From: Microbotryum silenes-acaulis
Taxonomy: Eukaryota > Basidiomycota > Microbotryomycetes > Microbotryales > Microbotryaceae
DNA length: 64,000 nt
NCBI GenBank assembly: GCA_003665825.1
Contig: QPFY01000002.1
Coordinates: 1,736,001 to 1,800,000 of the forward strand
Reading direction: 5' to 3'
Shown here one piece after another: positions 1-11,178 of the stretch. The position numbers and the translations under genes were made by a program. Within the stretch, counting starts at the first letter, position 1, and each line of letters starts with the position of its first letter. The notes under the pieces are model-generated. The model was not told the origin of the DNA. It saw only the letters and a program-made list of their open reading frames with translations, and searched no databases.

Positions 1-527
1 CGAACACGAAGAAGAACATCGAGATGAAGAGCAGCAGCCGGAACAGGGCCTTGATCTTCCGGCTCAAGTACCTGCTTTTCGTGCATGGCGAAATCGGCGG
101 TTTTGGATTCGGCCTGCTGCGATCGTGCGAGCCAACGGTCGGTGGCTCTCGATCTCCCCTCATAGCCTCGATAGTCCGACCTGACTGACCTCCTCATAAA
201 CCGATCCGCAACACACTCGTGTACAGCGATGTGGTCCAATGCACATTATGTGGTCTTGCATCGTCGCATTCTTGATCGTGGTATCTATTGATACCATGGT
301 TTTTGTTTTGCTGGATGGCTCACGCGTCACCTTCGCCGCTGGTCTGCTGGTCGAGGTCGTTGGAAGCGCCGGAGATCGAGAGCCACCGACCGTTGGCTCG
401 CACGATCGCAGCAGGCTGAATCCAAAACCGCCGATTTCGCCATGCACGAAAAGCAGGTACTTGAGCCGAAAGATCAAGGCCCTGTTCCGGCTGCTGCTCT
501 TCATCTCGATGTTCTTCTTCGTGTTCG
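1..527. repeat. Near-perfect inverted repeat at the left edge
   Basis: Positions 1-157 are the reverse complement of 371-527 with two mismatches by eye, both C/T-type transitions, around a 213-bp unique spacer. The left arm runs off the window, so the true repeat may be longer. Similarity of the right arm stops where the window starts, so its natural end is unknown. Each arm can be read as a short membrane-like peptide, but I recognise no family and see no splice-consistent gene. The high identity points to a recent inverted duplication or fold-back element; an assembly artefact is possible. Confidence 0.9.
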
Positions 528-3264
528 TCGGCCGATGTTTGAGCTTGCTGAATGGTATGTCAAAAAGGTGCAGTGAATGGTGAGAAAACGACGATGGCCG
601 GCATCTTGCGCGTCGCGCGTCGCCCGGCCCCATCGTTGAGAGGTCGCAGCCGAGCGCTCAGCGCGCAGCATTCGGTCTGTCAAATGATCCGGCTCTGCCA
701 GGAAAGCCGTTTCATTGCTGATTTTCCAACACCTGGCCGATTATCCGTTTCGTTCATCTTGACCATACGGGCGAATAAAGCTGTAACTAGAGTACTTGTG
801 GGCTTGTGGCATCCGTTTCGCGCAGTCGATTTTCATCTTTTTCATCTACACCGTAGGCACTAGCATCTGGTGAGGTACGAGTCATCTGCTGCGACGGCGC
901 GGGTAATCTTGTTTTGATGAGATTTCGATGTCCTTTTCAGCCCCAAGCGGTACTGGCGTTTGGGTGGCGATCGATGACTGTTGCCGAGCAAAGGCTCCCT
1001 CCGATCGCCTCATGCCAGGCCCGAGGCCCCTGCGCTCAACCGTCCTCGGAATGCTCAATGCTTCACGTGATAGCTTTGACCCCGATCTTTAAGAGTGTCT
1101 TTGATGATCAAAGTACCAATGAGTTCCAACTTTGAGACTACTCGAGATCAATCCCTTTCGTAGTTTTACTTTTCCCGCGACGTCATTGAGACTCCTAATT
1201 TTTAAAGTTCACGGCCCCGGCTGCTCCGATCGGCGCTCCTGAGCCTCGGCGGCAGTCAATTGCCATGCCGATCAGAATGTACAGGGCTTCGTTGCGCTCC
1301 GAAGGATTTGCCATCATCATGAACGTAGACTCTGCACCCCGTCTAAACCGCTGACTCGCAATGTTATCCCACGATTATTCCAGCTTACCCGCTGACTGAT
1401 CCGACATCCTCAACGATTCGGAGCTGCAAGCCGGGCTTGCCTTCCATTGAGCGCGATCGCAGGGCGCTCTTTTTCGGTTCCGAGCCTTCAGCAACTACCC
1501 AATCAGTTCTGTTTCCTGAACTACGTGTACCCGAAACTGGCGCTTTCACTGAGGACGAGTTGCGACACCTGAGGAGTGAGGCGGAGTTTTCTCCACACCT
1601 GTCCGCGTCTATGTCAACCGAAGATACACTCACCAGGCTCCCGTTGCTTTTCTTTCACGTTTATATCTTTCACGTTTATAGAGCGTGAAATTCGGCTTGA
1701 CGGTAGTGAGGATACTGAGGTCGAGAATACGGCCAATACGAGAGCGATGTTCATGCTGAATGACACCCAGATCATTGGGGTGCCTGCGCTGCTCCCTCCC
1801 TCGAGCGGTGGATCGGGCCATCCCCGAGCCTGCCATCGAGCCCCAGCTGCTAGGATTGCAGAGCAATGAGAACTCTCTGTATGATCCCTCTCCTATGTGT
1901 TTGTGTGTCGACAGTTCGATCCGGGTTAGCTGGATTAGCTCAGCAAATCACCAGCGTCGGGCGAGGTCATCGTCGGACGATCTAATGAATTGAGGTGACT
2001 GTGCTGCAAGACACGATGCATCATGGATGAGTAGCAAGTACGCACGGCTTGATGAGCAGGGGATGGTGTCGTATCTTTTCGAACCTAGCACACACCAAGA
2101 TCCGTTTTAGACTTCCCATGCAGAACATGCAGAAGATCAATCGCGTCTGCCTTCCCCGCAGGGGCGACCCGGCCAGGCTAGATGCCGATCATGGCCAGTC
2201 AGCTTGTGTTGGTTAGGATGACTTTGCGGTGCCTATTCCATCTGCAGACACCCTAACGGAAGTCTATCACGTGTCGGTAACGACTTCGGCATTGCACACT
2301 TCTGGCTTGGTGAAGAATAAGGGGAAAAATCTGGGCCGCTAGGGGGCCAGAAGGGAGAAGCGACGGGTCGAGCTCGGGCGGGCGGGCGGTGTAAACCTTG
2401 ATGTACTGGTCACGGAGCAAGTGCCGTACTAGCGTGTACAGAAGTAGAAAGGGCCGTTTCGCACGTCAACTTTTTTTCTCCGCTCCATAATAACGACGGT
2501 CGATGCACACTCACTCAAACCTGTGTCATCGACAATCGCGCACCTGCTCGCGCCAGGTGGTTCACATGAGTCGAACGGAATAATTTTCCAATCGGTGAGC
2601 ATCCCTCTGCTCTTACTACTGGTCGACGCGGCCTGCTCGAGCCAAATTACTTCGTCGACTGCTTGCTAGATCTTTTCGCACTCCTTGTAGTAGAGGAGGC
2701 TGCCGTGGGGCACTCTCCAGCAGAGAGGGGGTAGGGGAAGAAAGGCTCACGCTTGTCGAGTGGCGTGCGCAGGGGTTTGCCCGCCCATCTTGACTGTCGA
2801 TCACGGCAACAATGATGCGACGTTGGATAGCCATCTCATCTCGCATGTGCCGCCGATCATACTGCAGTGGGAACGAGAGCCAAGATTGAACAAGTTGGTG
2901 ACTCCCAGCACGGGCCGGGTCTGGTGGCGGGAGCAGCTAAAGGGCTGGTAATGCTATTTCCGATGAAGTTGAAAACGTGAGATCGTGAGACGACGGTCAG
3001 AAGCCGGAGATGGAACAGAGCACGGTGGATCACGTGGCGCCGAGAGTTATCCCAAGACTAGCGTGGGGAGAGGCCGCTGGCGCGTGAAAGTGCGGAGCGG
3101 ACGAGCGGGCAGTCCGGATCGTGATTAATAAATGGCTTTACAAATTGACTGGCCCAGAATTACGCGATTGCCATAGCCGGGGGGGGGTCTCTTCTTTCTC
3201 CCACCTCGAATATAGTCAGCAATCGCCGCGACATTCGTCGTTGCAGCTCGTTTGAACGCACATC
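528..3264. other. Gene-poor region, no gene recognised
   Basis: Open frames are all short (under about 105 codons), overlap on both strands and show no family signature or plausible exon chain. A G-run lies near 3180-3187, about 80 bp before RIB3. The last few hundred bases probably include the RIB3 promoter. I see no transposon ends or tandem repeats here. Confidence 0.55.
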
Positions 3265-4328
3265 ATGTCAACATCCACGTCTGCTCGAACAAAGAAGGCA
3301 CCGACACGGGTCAGGAACACCAGTGCGGGTCATGGCCATGGAGCAACTCCGCCGGCTTCGACTTCGTCCTCATCCTCGGCAACGGCATTGGCGACGGCAT
3401 CCGCATCCGCATCAGCTTCGGCTTCGTCCGCACCGTCAACGCAAGGCGCAGAAGAGCACTGGCAACTCGACTCGATCGAGGATGCGCTGGTTGACATCAA
3501 GCGCGGCGAGTTTGTCGTCGTCGTCGATGACATGGACCGCGAGAACGAAGGCGACCTCATCATCGCCGCGCACAATATCTCGACCGAGCAAATGGCCTGG
3601 CTCATTCGTCATTCCTCGTCAGTCTGGTTGCTGCTTCATCAAGGAAGAGACCGCGAAAGGCTTACACTACACGATGTGACTTTACAGAGGGTACATCTGC
3701 ATCTGCCTGCCCGCGCAACGGCTCGAGGAACTTGACATTAAGATGATGGTCGAGGACAACCAGGACAAGAACAAGACCGCCTACACCGTGACCGTGGACT
3801 ACCGACATGGTCAGTGTGTACCACAGTAGTAGCAATGGCGTCTTTGTCTGTCTCCAGCCCTGACCCTCACACCGGCTCCCCACTCTGGCAGGAACGACGA
3901 CCGGCATTTCGGCCCACGATCGAGCCTTGACGGCCGTCAAATTGACCGACCCGAGCTCGACCGCTGCCGACTTTTCAAGACCGGGTCACCTGGTACCTCT
4001 CCGCGCCGTAGATGGAGGTGTTTTGGCACGCAAGGGGCATACAGAAGCTTCGATCGGTAAGTTCTGCGCTCTTGCGACCAGGAGAGAGTTGTGGAGAAGA
4101 TTCCCCGTCCCGGACAGCGGTTGAGAACATGCTTTTTTCTCCCTCACAGACCTTTGCCGTCTCGCCGGTCTACCACCAGCAGGCATCATCTGCGAGCTCG
4201 TCAAGGCCGACGACCCGATGGGATCCATGGCCCGGCGCGACGACTGCTTCAAGTTTGCGCGTGATTGGGGGCTCAAGATGATCAGCATCGAGCAGATCGA
4301 ACAGTACCGGAAACAAAAGGGGCTGTAG
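3265..4328 (+). CDS. RIB3: 3,4-dihydroxy-2-butanone-4-phosphate synthase
   Basis: Converts ribulose 5-phosphate to formate and 3,4-dihydroxy-2-butanone 4-phosphate, the four-carbon precursor for lumazine synthase in riboflavin synthesis. Exons 3265-3617, 3688-3809, 3892-4056 and 4150-4328 join to 272 residues. The acidic metal/phosphate motif [10 protein letters not shown] is at about 88-97, and the second motif [13 protein letters not shown] is rebuilt across intron 2. The C-terminal half continues through [12 protein letters not shown] to the stop. The first ~62 residues are a Ser/Ala-rich extension absent from the bacterial enzyme, and the catalytic core starts near residue 63. The chosen ATG is the first in frame. 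It is a standalone enzyme with no GTP cyclohydrolase II domain, as in other fungi. It converges with KAP104. Confidence 0.95.
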
Positions 4329-4779
4329 CACAAATGAAGAATGCAAAGTAGCAAAAATGACTGTACTTCGTTCAGGTGCAATATGTGCTTATCTGTAATG
4401 TCGCACGGATGATATATTAAAGCGATCTGGATGGCCGGACGGCAAGCAACTGGGCCCTGACGAGATGAGTCGAGCCAAGAGAAGGACGATTGCAAATATA
4501 TTGGGAGTAACAAGCATTCCCGTCAAGAAAAAGAAGGATTTTCGAGAACTTGACGAAACATAAAGCCTTGACGAGTTCGAAGAGACGGGAGACCATGCTA
4601 AACAAAGAGCTGATGATGATGAGTGGGAGTCAATGCTAAACAAAAGAGGGGCGAGAGAGGTGTGCTAAACAAGGTGCTAAACAAGGTGCTAAACAAAAGG
4701 AGAAGAGTTCGTGAGTGTGTGAGAAAACCCCTACAGCAAGATTCGAAAGGCGGAGAACAAAACCGGAGAACGACGCGAA
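4329..4779. other. Convergent RIB3/KAP104 intergenic region
   Basis: A 451-bp stretch between two 3' ends. It should hold both 3' UTRs. The only structure I see is the 12-bp repeat cluster annotated separately. Confidence 0.6.
4596..4696. repeat. TGCTAAACAAGG short repeat cluster
   Basis: The core TGCTAAACAA occurs at 4596, 4634, 4663, 4675 and 4687. The last three are in tandem with a 12-bp period. They lie in the shared 3' region of RIB3 and KAP104. Confidence 0.85.
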
Positions 4780-7700
4780 TCAAATCGGGTATCGCTCTCG
4801 TAACCTGGTTACGATCGGTGGTGGCAGATGCGCCAGTTGGGCCTCCCACGCCGGCGGGTCGGACATGTTTTTGAAAGCGACCAAGATGGTCTTGAACATG
4901 TCGTGCAACGTCTCGGACGGTCGTTGCCACCGCGCGATCGCGTTGAGGAAGTACCCAAACGCAGCCGAGATACCATTCGGGTTCAGCTGGATCGCGGCGC
5001 AGATCCCCCGGAACGCCGAATCCTTCTCTTCGTTGTCCTTGATATCCGCCAAGGCTTGACACCAAGCACTGACGAAGACTTCGAGGTGAGGTGCGACGAG
5101 GTCGGGGCAGACGATCGCCAACCTCCCGATCGTGACGGCCGAGTTCTCCGTCAGACTTCGAGCCGATCGATTCGACAAGAGCACGGGTACGATCCGTTCC
5201 ATCAAGGGTTGGACCCACGGCTTCATGTCGGCTCCGGCCTGCAGGGCGATCTCACCCGCTGCCCAAGCAGCATTGTTGCATACGCTCACTTCGGCCGGTC
5301 TCGGTTCGACGTCGATGCTCGCGATCACGCCCGGCATGAACTGGGCCAAGACGGGGTGCAAGATCGGGAAACATGAGATGGCGGTATCGCCCAAGAGGGC
5401 ATACGACGATTGTCTCACGGGCGGGTCGGGGTGCTGCAGACACAGCGCGAGCAAAGACAGGACGGGCGGGTCCGACGATCGATACAATTCGGTGATGGCC
5501 GTGTTGAGACCCTGGGTCAGCCCCGATAAGAGATCGAGCGAAACGATGAGGAAAGTCTTGTCCGGTTCCTCGACCTGGGCCGGGTTCGCCTTGTACTGCT
5601 CGAAATCGATCAACGACTGTTTGACGATGGCGATGCAGCGTTCGAATACGGGTTGCGCGTAGCTGAGGAACCCTTGCCCGATTGCAATCACGACCGACGA
5701 CAGGCACTCGAGTAGCGGGATCAGATCTGGGTCGTTGTCGCTCAGGTTCTGCCATCGCCGGATGAGCGGCGGCATCAGGACGTTGACGTGTTCGGGTCGA
5801 TTCAAGGCACCTGCCACCGAGTCGGCGAGTGTTCCAATCGCGTCGTACAAAATCAACAAGTTCTTTTGCTGGTATTTTTCGAAGGCGAAAACGAGGTTGC
5901 CGAGGATCGAGCCGAGGTACGGCTCGAGCTCGGGTCCGGCTTCCTCTTCGAGTGTCGCAAAGGCCGAACATCCCGCTTCCTGTACCCGCTTGTTGTTGTC
6001 GAGGCACATTTTCAGGAGCTACAGGAGAAGAAAGTGGAGCCACGTCAGTCTGAGTATTGGCACATCCGAGACCACGATGAAACGGTAGGACTCACGCCTT
6101 CCATGGCCGGAATAAAAAACTGCTGCTTGTGCTCGGGTGTGGCGTCCTCCTTGATCGTCCAGCTCGAATACCGCCCTATTGTCCAACATGTGATGGACCT
6201 GACGAGCGGTTTCGGGTCGTTAAGCGAGCTGATGAGCAAGGGCATCAACACGGGCAAGTGTTGCTCGATGCCGGTGATGCACCCCTCCGCGATTGCACCC
6301 AGGGCCAAGATAGCGGACTCGCGATCGGTCCATTCGGTTGAAAACAGCTTTTCCCTCAGGTAGGGGAGCAGGATCTCGAGCATCTCGGTCTCAAATGCGA
6401 CGGCCATCACGTCCAGAGCCGCGGCCGAGCATTTCCTCAAGTTCCACTCTGTGTATGGATCATCGTCCTCGTCGTCCTCGTAATCACTCTCGTCCTCCTC
6501 CTCGTCGTCGTCCAGTGCGTCGCGCGGTTTGTTGCTCGACGGCGTCGATGTCCCTGTACCGTTGAGGCCCTCGATCCGTTCGTTGGTGTGCGCCTTTGAC
6601 GATAAGAGATGGGGTCGGATGTCTTCAGCCTTGTCGGGCACGGCGGCGTCGTCTTCGGCGCCGTCCAAGATGGCGATGTCGTCCTCGGAGTAGACCATGC
6701 ACGACAAGAGCACGGGGATGACGCGGGGTAAGAAGGGTCGCAGGTGTTCGATCAGTTCGGGGTCCTCGGCAAAGGTGAGCCAAAACTCGCACGCTTCGAG
6801 CGCAACCTCCTCGTCCTCGATCGTCTGGGTCGCGTAGAGCATAAAGTCGACGACGTTGGGCATGTGGGGTATCAGACTGTCGGGCCGGTTCGCGAGCAGT
6901 TGAACCAAGGCCTGGCAGACGAGCTTCTTGACCTCGGTCGAGTCGTCCGAGGCATGGCGGAAGAGCGCGTTGATAAAATTGACGATGTGGGTCGAGAGCG
7001 CGTTGTTCTCGGTCGTGATGAAATGCGACGCGGCGGAGAGGGCGTAAGCGCGGATCTTGGGGTTGCCCGCGTCGATGTGCTGGATGAACTTCGGGATCAT
7101 GAACTCGAGCGGCTTGTTTCCCTGCACCTCCATCTGCTCGAGCTGGCGCGGGATGTCTTCGCACAATTTGTCGAGGGCCGAGAAGGCGCCCTGCGGACGA
7201 CGAGAGCGGGCTAATTCAGCGATGGAACTGTTTCCGGTAGAACTACTTGTGGTGACCCACCTCCTGGGCATACTGGTCGGTCGATTCAATGAGCTGCATC
7301 AACTGCGCCAACGCTTCAGGCCAGTTCTGGGGTCCGAGGCCGATGAGGAGCGTGTCGACGACGGTTGAGACGGTGTTGCGGATCATCGGGGTCGGGTCGG
7401 CGATGGCCTCAAAGACGTGCTCCTTGACGTAGGCCAACACGTCGGCGGGGATCGCGTCCAGTCGCAGTCGGATGTTGTTCTTGAGCAAGAGACCGGCCAT
7501 GGAGCGCACGGTCATATCCTCCGCGGGGAGCTGGGTCAGGATGAAGACCAGATACGAGTTGTAGTCGGGCACCTCATTGAACGACTCGAGGCGCTGTAAG
7601 GGAAAGCAAAGCCAAGGAATGGTCAATACGGTTTCGGCATGGGAGCGGGTGCCACGGTATTTAGAACCGCGGAGGTGGTCGATGGTCGATGGCCGGTGGC

Positions 7701-7959
7701 CGGTGGTCGGTGGTCGGGGTCCTGATTCTTTTGCTCGCAGCAGCCGGTGAGGCGGCAGCCCGACCAGACCACGACATGCGCGACCACGCACGCGCCACGA
7801 CGAGCAACTACGACCACCACCACCACCGCCAGCGACGCCACCGTCCTCACAGCGACTCACGGCTTGGATCTGCTCCTGAACCTTGGTATCGGGCGACCCC
7901 GAGTTGCGCAGGCATTGCAGCAATTCGTCGAGACCCTGCGCCTGCGGTTGCCAACTCAT
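4780..7959 (-). CDS. KAP104: Transportin / karyopherin beta-2 (Kap104)
   Basis: Nuclear import receptor for PY-NLS cargo such as hnRNP-type mRNA-binding proteins, released by Ran-GTP in the nucleus. Exons in gene order 7959-7861, 7593-7261, 7190-6096 and 6018-4780 give 921 residues, close to yeast Kap104 and human transportin-1. It is HEAT-repeat throughout. The N-terminus (QGLDELLQCLRNS, residues 8-20, then a conserved QNWPEAL) and the C-terminal repeats match the transportin branch rather than importin-beta. The long acidic loop used for cargo release is seen at about 370-390, rich in D/E. The start is the only in-frame ATG that gives the family N-terminus. Intron 1 is long for this window (267 bp); the others are 70-77 bp. 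Confidence 0.95.
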
Positions 7960-8418
7960 CGCGGGAAACGGGAACGGAAACCAACCGGGCGGCCGGGAAG
8001 GTTTGTGGCACACACACACGCGTGCGAGAAATCTGATTGGTGGGAGGTATAAAGAGAGTTGACGGCCAGTCGCGTAGGCTCAAGGAAGTAGGTTGTCGTG
8101 TGTGCTGGGTCGTGAGCTGAGCGCAGAGAAGGCAAGCTCGAGCTGAAGCAACGACCCCGCGAGCTCCCGCGAGACCCGACCCCGCGCGCCTAGACCGCAC
8201 CACCTCACTCGCACGGGCCACGTATGCCCCAGCAACCAGTGCAGTGGCCGGCTCGATCGTCCCCATTGCTGAACTTGACAAGACTTCTCACCACACGGAA
8301 GCTGAAATTACTTCTGTCGTGAGTAACAACGGGTTTCGAAAGCTTCATCACCACGGCTACTACGGTATACCAATTTCCATCCGCAGACTCCCCAGCCTAC
8401 GCCGGAAGAGATCGCCGA
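7960..8418. promoter_or_regulatory. KAP104 upstream region / DOM34 3' region
   Basis: 459 bp between the start of KAP104 and the stop of DOM34, both on the minus strand. It should carry the KAP104 promoter and the DOM34 terminator. I see no distinctive motif. Confidence 0.5.
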
Positions 8419-10303
8419 TCATCGCTCCACTTGCTCATCTCCCTCTTCTTCCTCTTGCTTTCTCTCTGCCTCCTCCGCTTCGACCCTCTCCTCCTCCTCC
8501 AGTACATCCTCGACATCCAAAGGGTACGTTAATAATGCCGCAATACCCGTCAACTGATTCAATTCTGCGGCAAAAAAAAACACCCCGAGACAAAATCAGT
8601 CCCAGGCTTCTTTGGATCCGACTCTCGAGCGACGACACGACTTGCGTTGTCCCGACTCGTGCATACTCGAGAAGATCAGTACTTCGCCCCCATAGGCCTT
8701 GACGCTTTCGACCAAGCGAACGAACCGTTTCCTTCGAGCGGGGATAGGAGACCTGTCACTCGGAGGAGAGATCGATTCCTCTGAATGATCAGTTTGTCCA
8801 CTACAACAGGTCGGATTCGGTCGGAACCCACCTGAAAATCTCATCCGAGATCAACAGCTTCCCAATCGCGCCCCGATCCGCGGCCTTGAAGACGTGGTCC
8901 TCGCCATACCAAGCCCTCAGCGGGTTCTCATCAAGCATTTTAAAGAATCTGTAAGACGAACGTTTTGTCGTCAGTCGCAGCCCTGCACTCTGCTTGGGTC
9001 ATAATAAGGTCGACCTGTCCCCTCACTTTTCGAGCATCAGACCCTCCTGAGCGAACTTGGTGTCTTTAAGTTGTGAAGAGATCTGAAGAGGGGGTGCACG
9101 GGAGCCAAAGGTAAGTCAACAAATGCAGCACTCCTGCACGTAAAAGAGAGCCCTAATACCAAACTGACCTCGGGACTGGACAGGATTTGCGCAAGCGAGT
9201 GGACGTGGTGCGAGGGCGAATGCAGGAGCAGAAATTTCGATTTGGCCTGCAGCAGTGTCTTGTTCCCTTGCCGCTGATGAAGAGAGCCAAGTATAATGTA
9301 ATCAAAACACTTTGATTCGTTGAACCGTGCACCTTTTAATGACTGACCACAGCCTCTTCCATGATATAAGCGTAGACGGACTCCTTGGTAAAGCCGGGTG
9401 AGGCGAGGATGAGCACCTTGATGGTGTCGAAATCGAAATGCCGTACGACGGCGGCGTAGACTTGTTGATTGAAGCGATTGTGGGCCTAAGAATTACAAAC
9501 TCAGTCCTTGAAATTGTTTCTCCATAAAGAGCGGCTCTCACACACCTTGTCTGCTCCCAGGGCGGTCCCCCCACCTTTCCGTTTCCTCGGCACGGCGACG
9601 TCGATTCGTTGTCGGATGATGGTCGTGTGGTTCGTTATGACGCAAATGTTGGCAATACCTAGGGGTATCACCAACACTTCAGTTTTATTCCATTCACCGC
9701 CCAACCTTGGATCTGACGCCGAAGTTGCCTCTCACCTTCACCGCAAACGATCGCGCCGACCTCGGCTCCTCTCCCCGGCTCGGTTACTTCGGCCACCCTA
9801 TCCCTTGCGATCGAATCCCATTCCCCCGGTTGTTTAATGATGGTAAAATCGCGACCGATCTCCAGATCCAACGTATGGAACGCGCCCTTTTTGACATGAG
9901 GGTTCTCGGACGAGACCTTGCCCGAGACGTGCAGCGTCGCTGAATGTGATCCACCGCCTGTCCCCGTCGTAGCTGCCGTCGTCAGCTGTTCAGGTGATGG
10001 TGCTCCACGCGTCGATGTGCCAGCTGTACTCGACGACTCGGAAGCTGCACTGCCACTCTCGCCTCCCGCAGCCAGAGCCGAATAGAGCACCTTCTCGACG
10101 ACGATGGTCAACTTGAGGTGCACGCGATGCGACGTCGTCGATCCCGTCGAGGACTCGGTGGTGACCCTTCGTACGGCCGAGGCTCGTAATTCGTCGCCGC
10201 GTTGTATGAGGTTGTAGGCGTGCCACATGTCCTCGTCCTCTTGCGGGCGCAGAGTGACGTAACCAGACAGGTCCCGCTCGACGTGTTGCTTCACCAGCAG
10301 CAT
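8419..10303 (-). CDS. DOM34: Dom34/Pelota ribosome-rescue factor
   Basis: Recognises stalled ribosomes with Hbs1 and triggers subunit dissociation in no-go and nonstop mRNA decay. Exons 10303-9736, 9658-9546, 9485-9348, 9273-9169, 9082-9027, 8948-8832, 8752-8646 and 8564-8419 give 449 residues. Family landmarks include [16 protein letters not shown] at about 22-37, PRKRKG in the central eRF1-like domain, LILASPGF, and the C-terminal core ending in a [11 protein letters not shown] block. As expected for Pelota, the eRF1 GGQ loop is absent. Relative to ~386-residue relatives it has a Ser/Thr/Gly-rich insert at about 80-120 and a glutamate-rich tail. The last intron (8645-8565) uses a GC donor, GCAAGT; only this choice restores the conserved frame. 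Confidence 0.96.
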
Positions 10304-10738
10304 TGCGGTGTGTGTGTGTGACTTGGTTGACGAGTGTCTGGTATGTGTCCGTTCGACCCCAAAGTGATTTGGGGTTCGTGCTGCAGTCGGCTTTCAGGAT
10401 CAAAGAGCTGTCGAGAGGTGCGAGGCGCATCAAGTGCTCGGCGGCGCTCGGACCCATCCCCGAGTCGAACCCCGGGTCGATCGATCTCACTCTGAGTACC
10501 CCGTCGGTCGATGTCCTGCACATGAAAGGCATCGCTTCCGTGAATCTGAGCACCCCGCTCTATTTCTGACCATCCTCGTCGCACTTGGCACAGCGTCCCG
10601 TCATTCAGTGCACGGTGTACTCGGCTCTCGAAAACTACGGTTCGACACCACATTGATTCAACTCTGCACATGTTACTACACCCGTCGTACCAAGTACATC
10701 TCAAAGCTTTGAAGCTCCCTTCTGCCCATCCTTCGTGT
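10304..10738. promoter_or_regulatory. DOM34 upstream region / KSH1 3' region
   Basis: 435 bp between two minus-strand genes. A short GT run lies at about 10307-10320, directly upstream of the DOM34 ATG. Short overlapping open frames on both strands show no recognisable coding pattern. Confidence 0.5.
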
Positions 10739-11178
10739 TCACTGCAGTAGTATCTGGAACGCGACGACCGTCAACGCCAATGCCACGTATGGACTCAGTC
10801 GTTCCCCTATGGAGAGCACAGAAACCGAGCTCAGTGGCCATTTTGAGCACGATAGAGCCGCAGGTAGGTTTGCTTACCTATCCGTGCACATTTGTAAAAG
10901 ACGCCGAGGAAACTGCCACCCGACAAAGCAAGTCCACACAGATCAGCTTCCGAACAAATCCTCCTCTGGGCCCCCCGAGTGCGTGTACAAGGCTTGCTCA
11001 CCCATCCTTGTTGCGATCGACCAAGTCAGGCGCGGTCGCTCGTACGTAGGTGCACGTGCAGATGATGAGCAGGATCACGAGCAGCAGCGATTCGAAGTTG
11101 AAGAGAGCCGTCTGGATCGTCCGAGTAGGCGGGTTCAGCGTGTTCCAGAGAAGTAGACGAGAGCTGTCGACTGACCAT
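10739..11178 (-). CDS. KSH1: Kish/TMEM167 small secretory-pathway membrane protein
   Basis: Essential small membrane protein of the early secretory pathway in yeast; metazoan relatives are Kish/TMEM167A. Exons 11178-11176, 11111-11002, 10912-10878 and 10806-10739 encode 71 residues, the usual family length (about 72). Visible signatures are FNFESLL at the N-terminus, a first membrane segment at about 9-21, [22 protein letters not shown], and a second membrane segment ending in ILLQ. The first coding exon holds only the ATG: intron 1 (11175-11112) begins directly after it. No single open frame covers the gene, so simple ORF calling misses it. Confidence 0.94.

Noticed and set aside
160..683. 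Overlapping open frames in the left inverted repeat as genes
   Set aside because: They exist on both strands only because of the repeat, start at non-ATG codons in part, and show no family match.
4596..4696. 12-bp repeats as a CRISPR-like array
   Set aside because: The units are tandem without unique spacers and the genome is eukaryotic.
10303..10569. 88-codon plus-strand open frame over the DOM34 start
   Set aside because: It overlaps the promoter and start of DOM34, has no family signature and is mirrored by open frames on the other strand.
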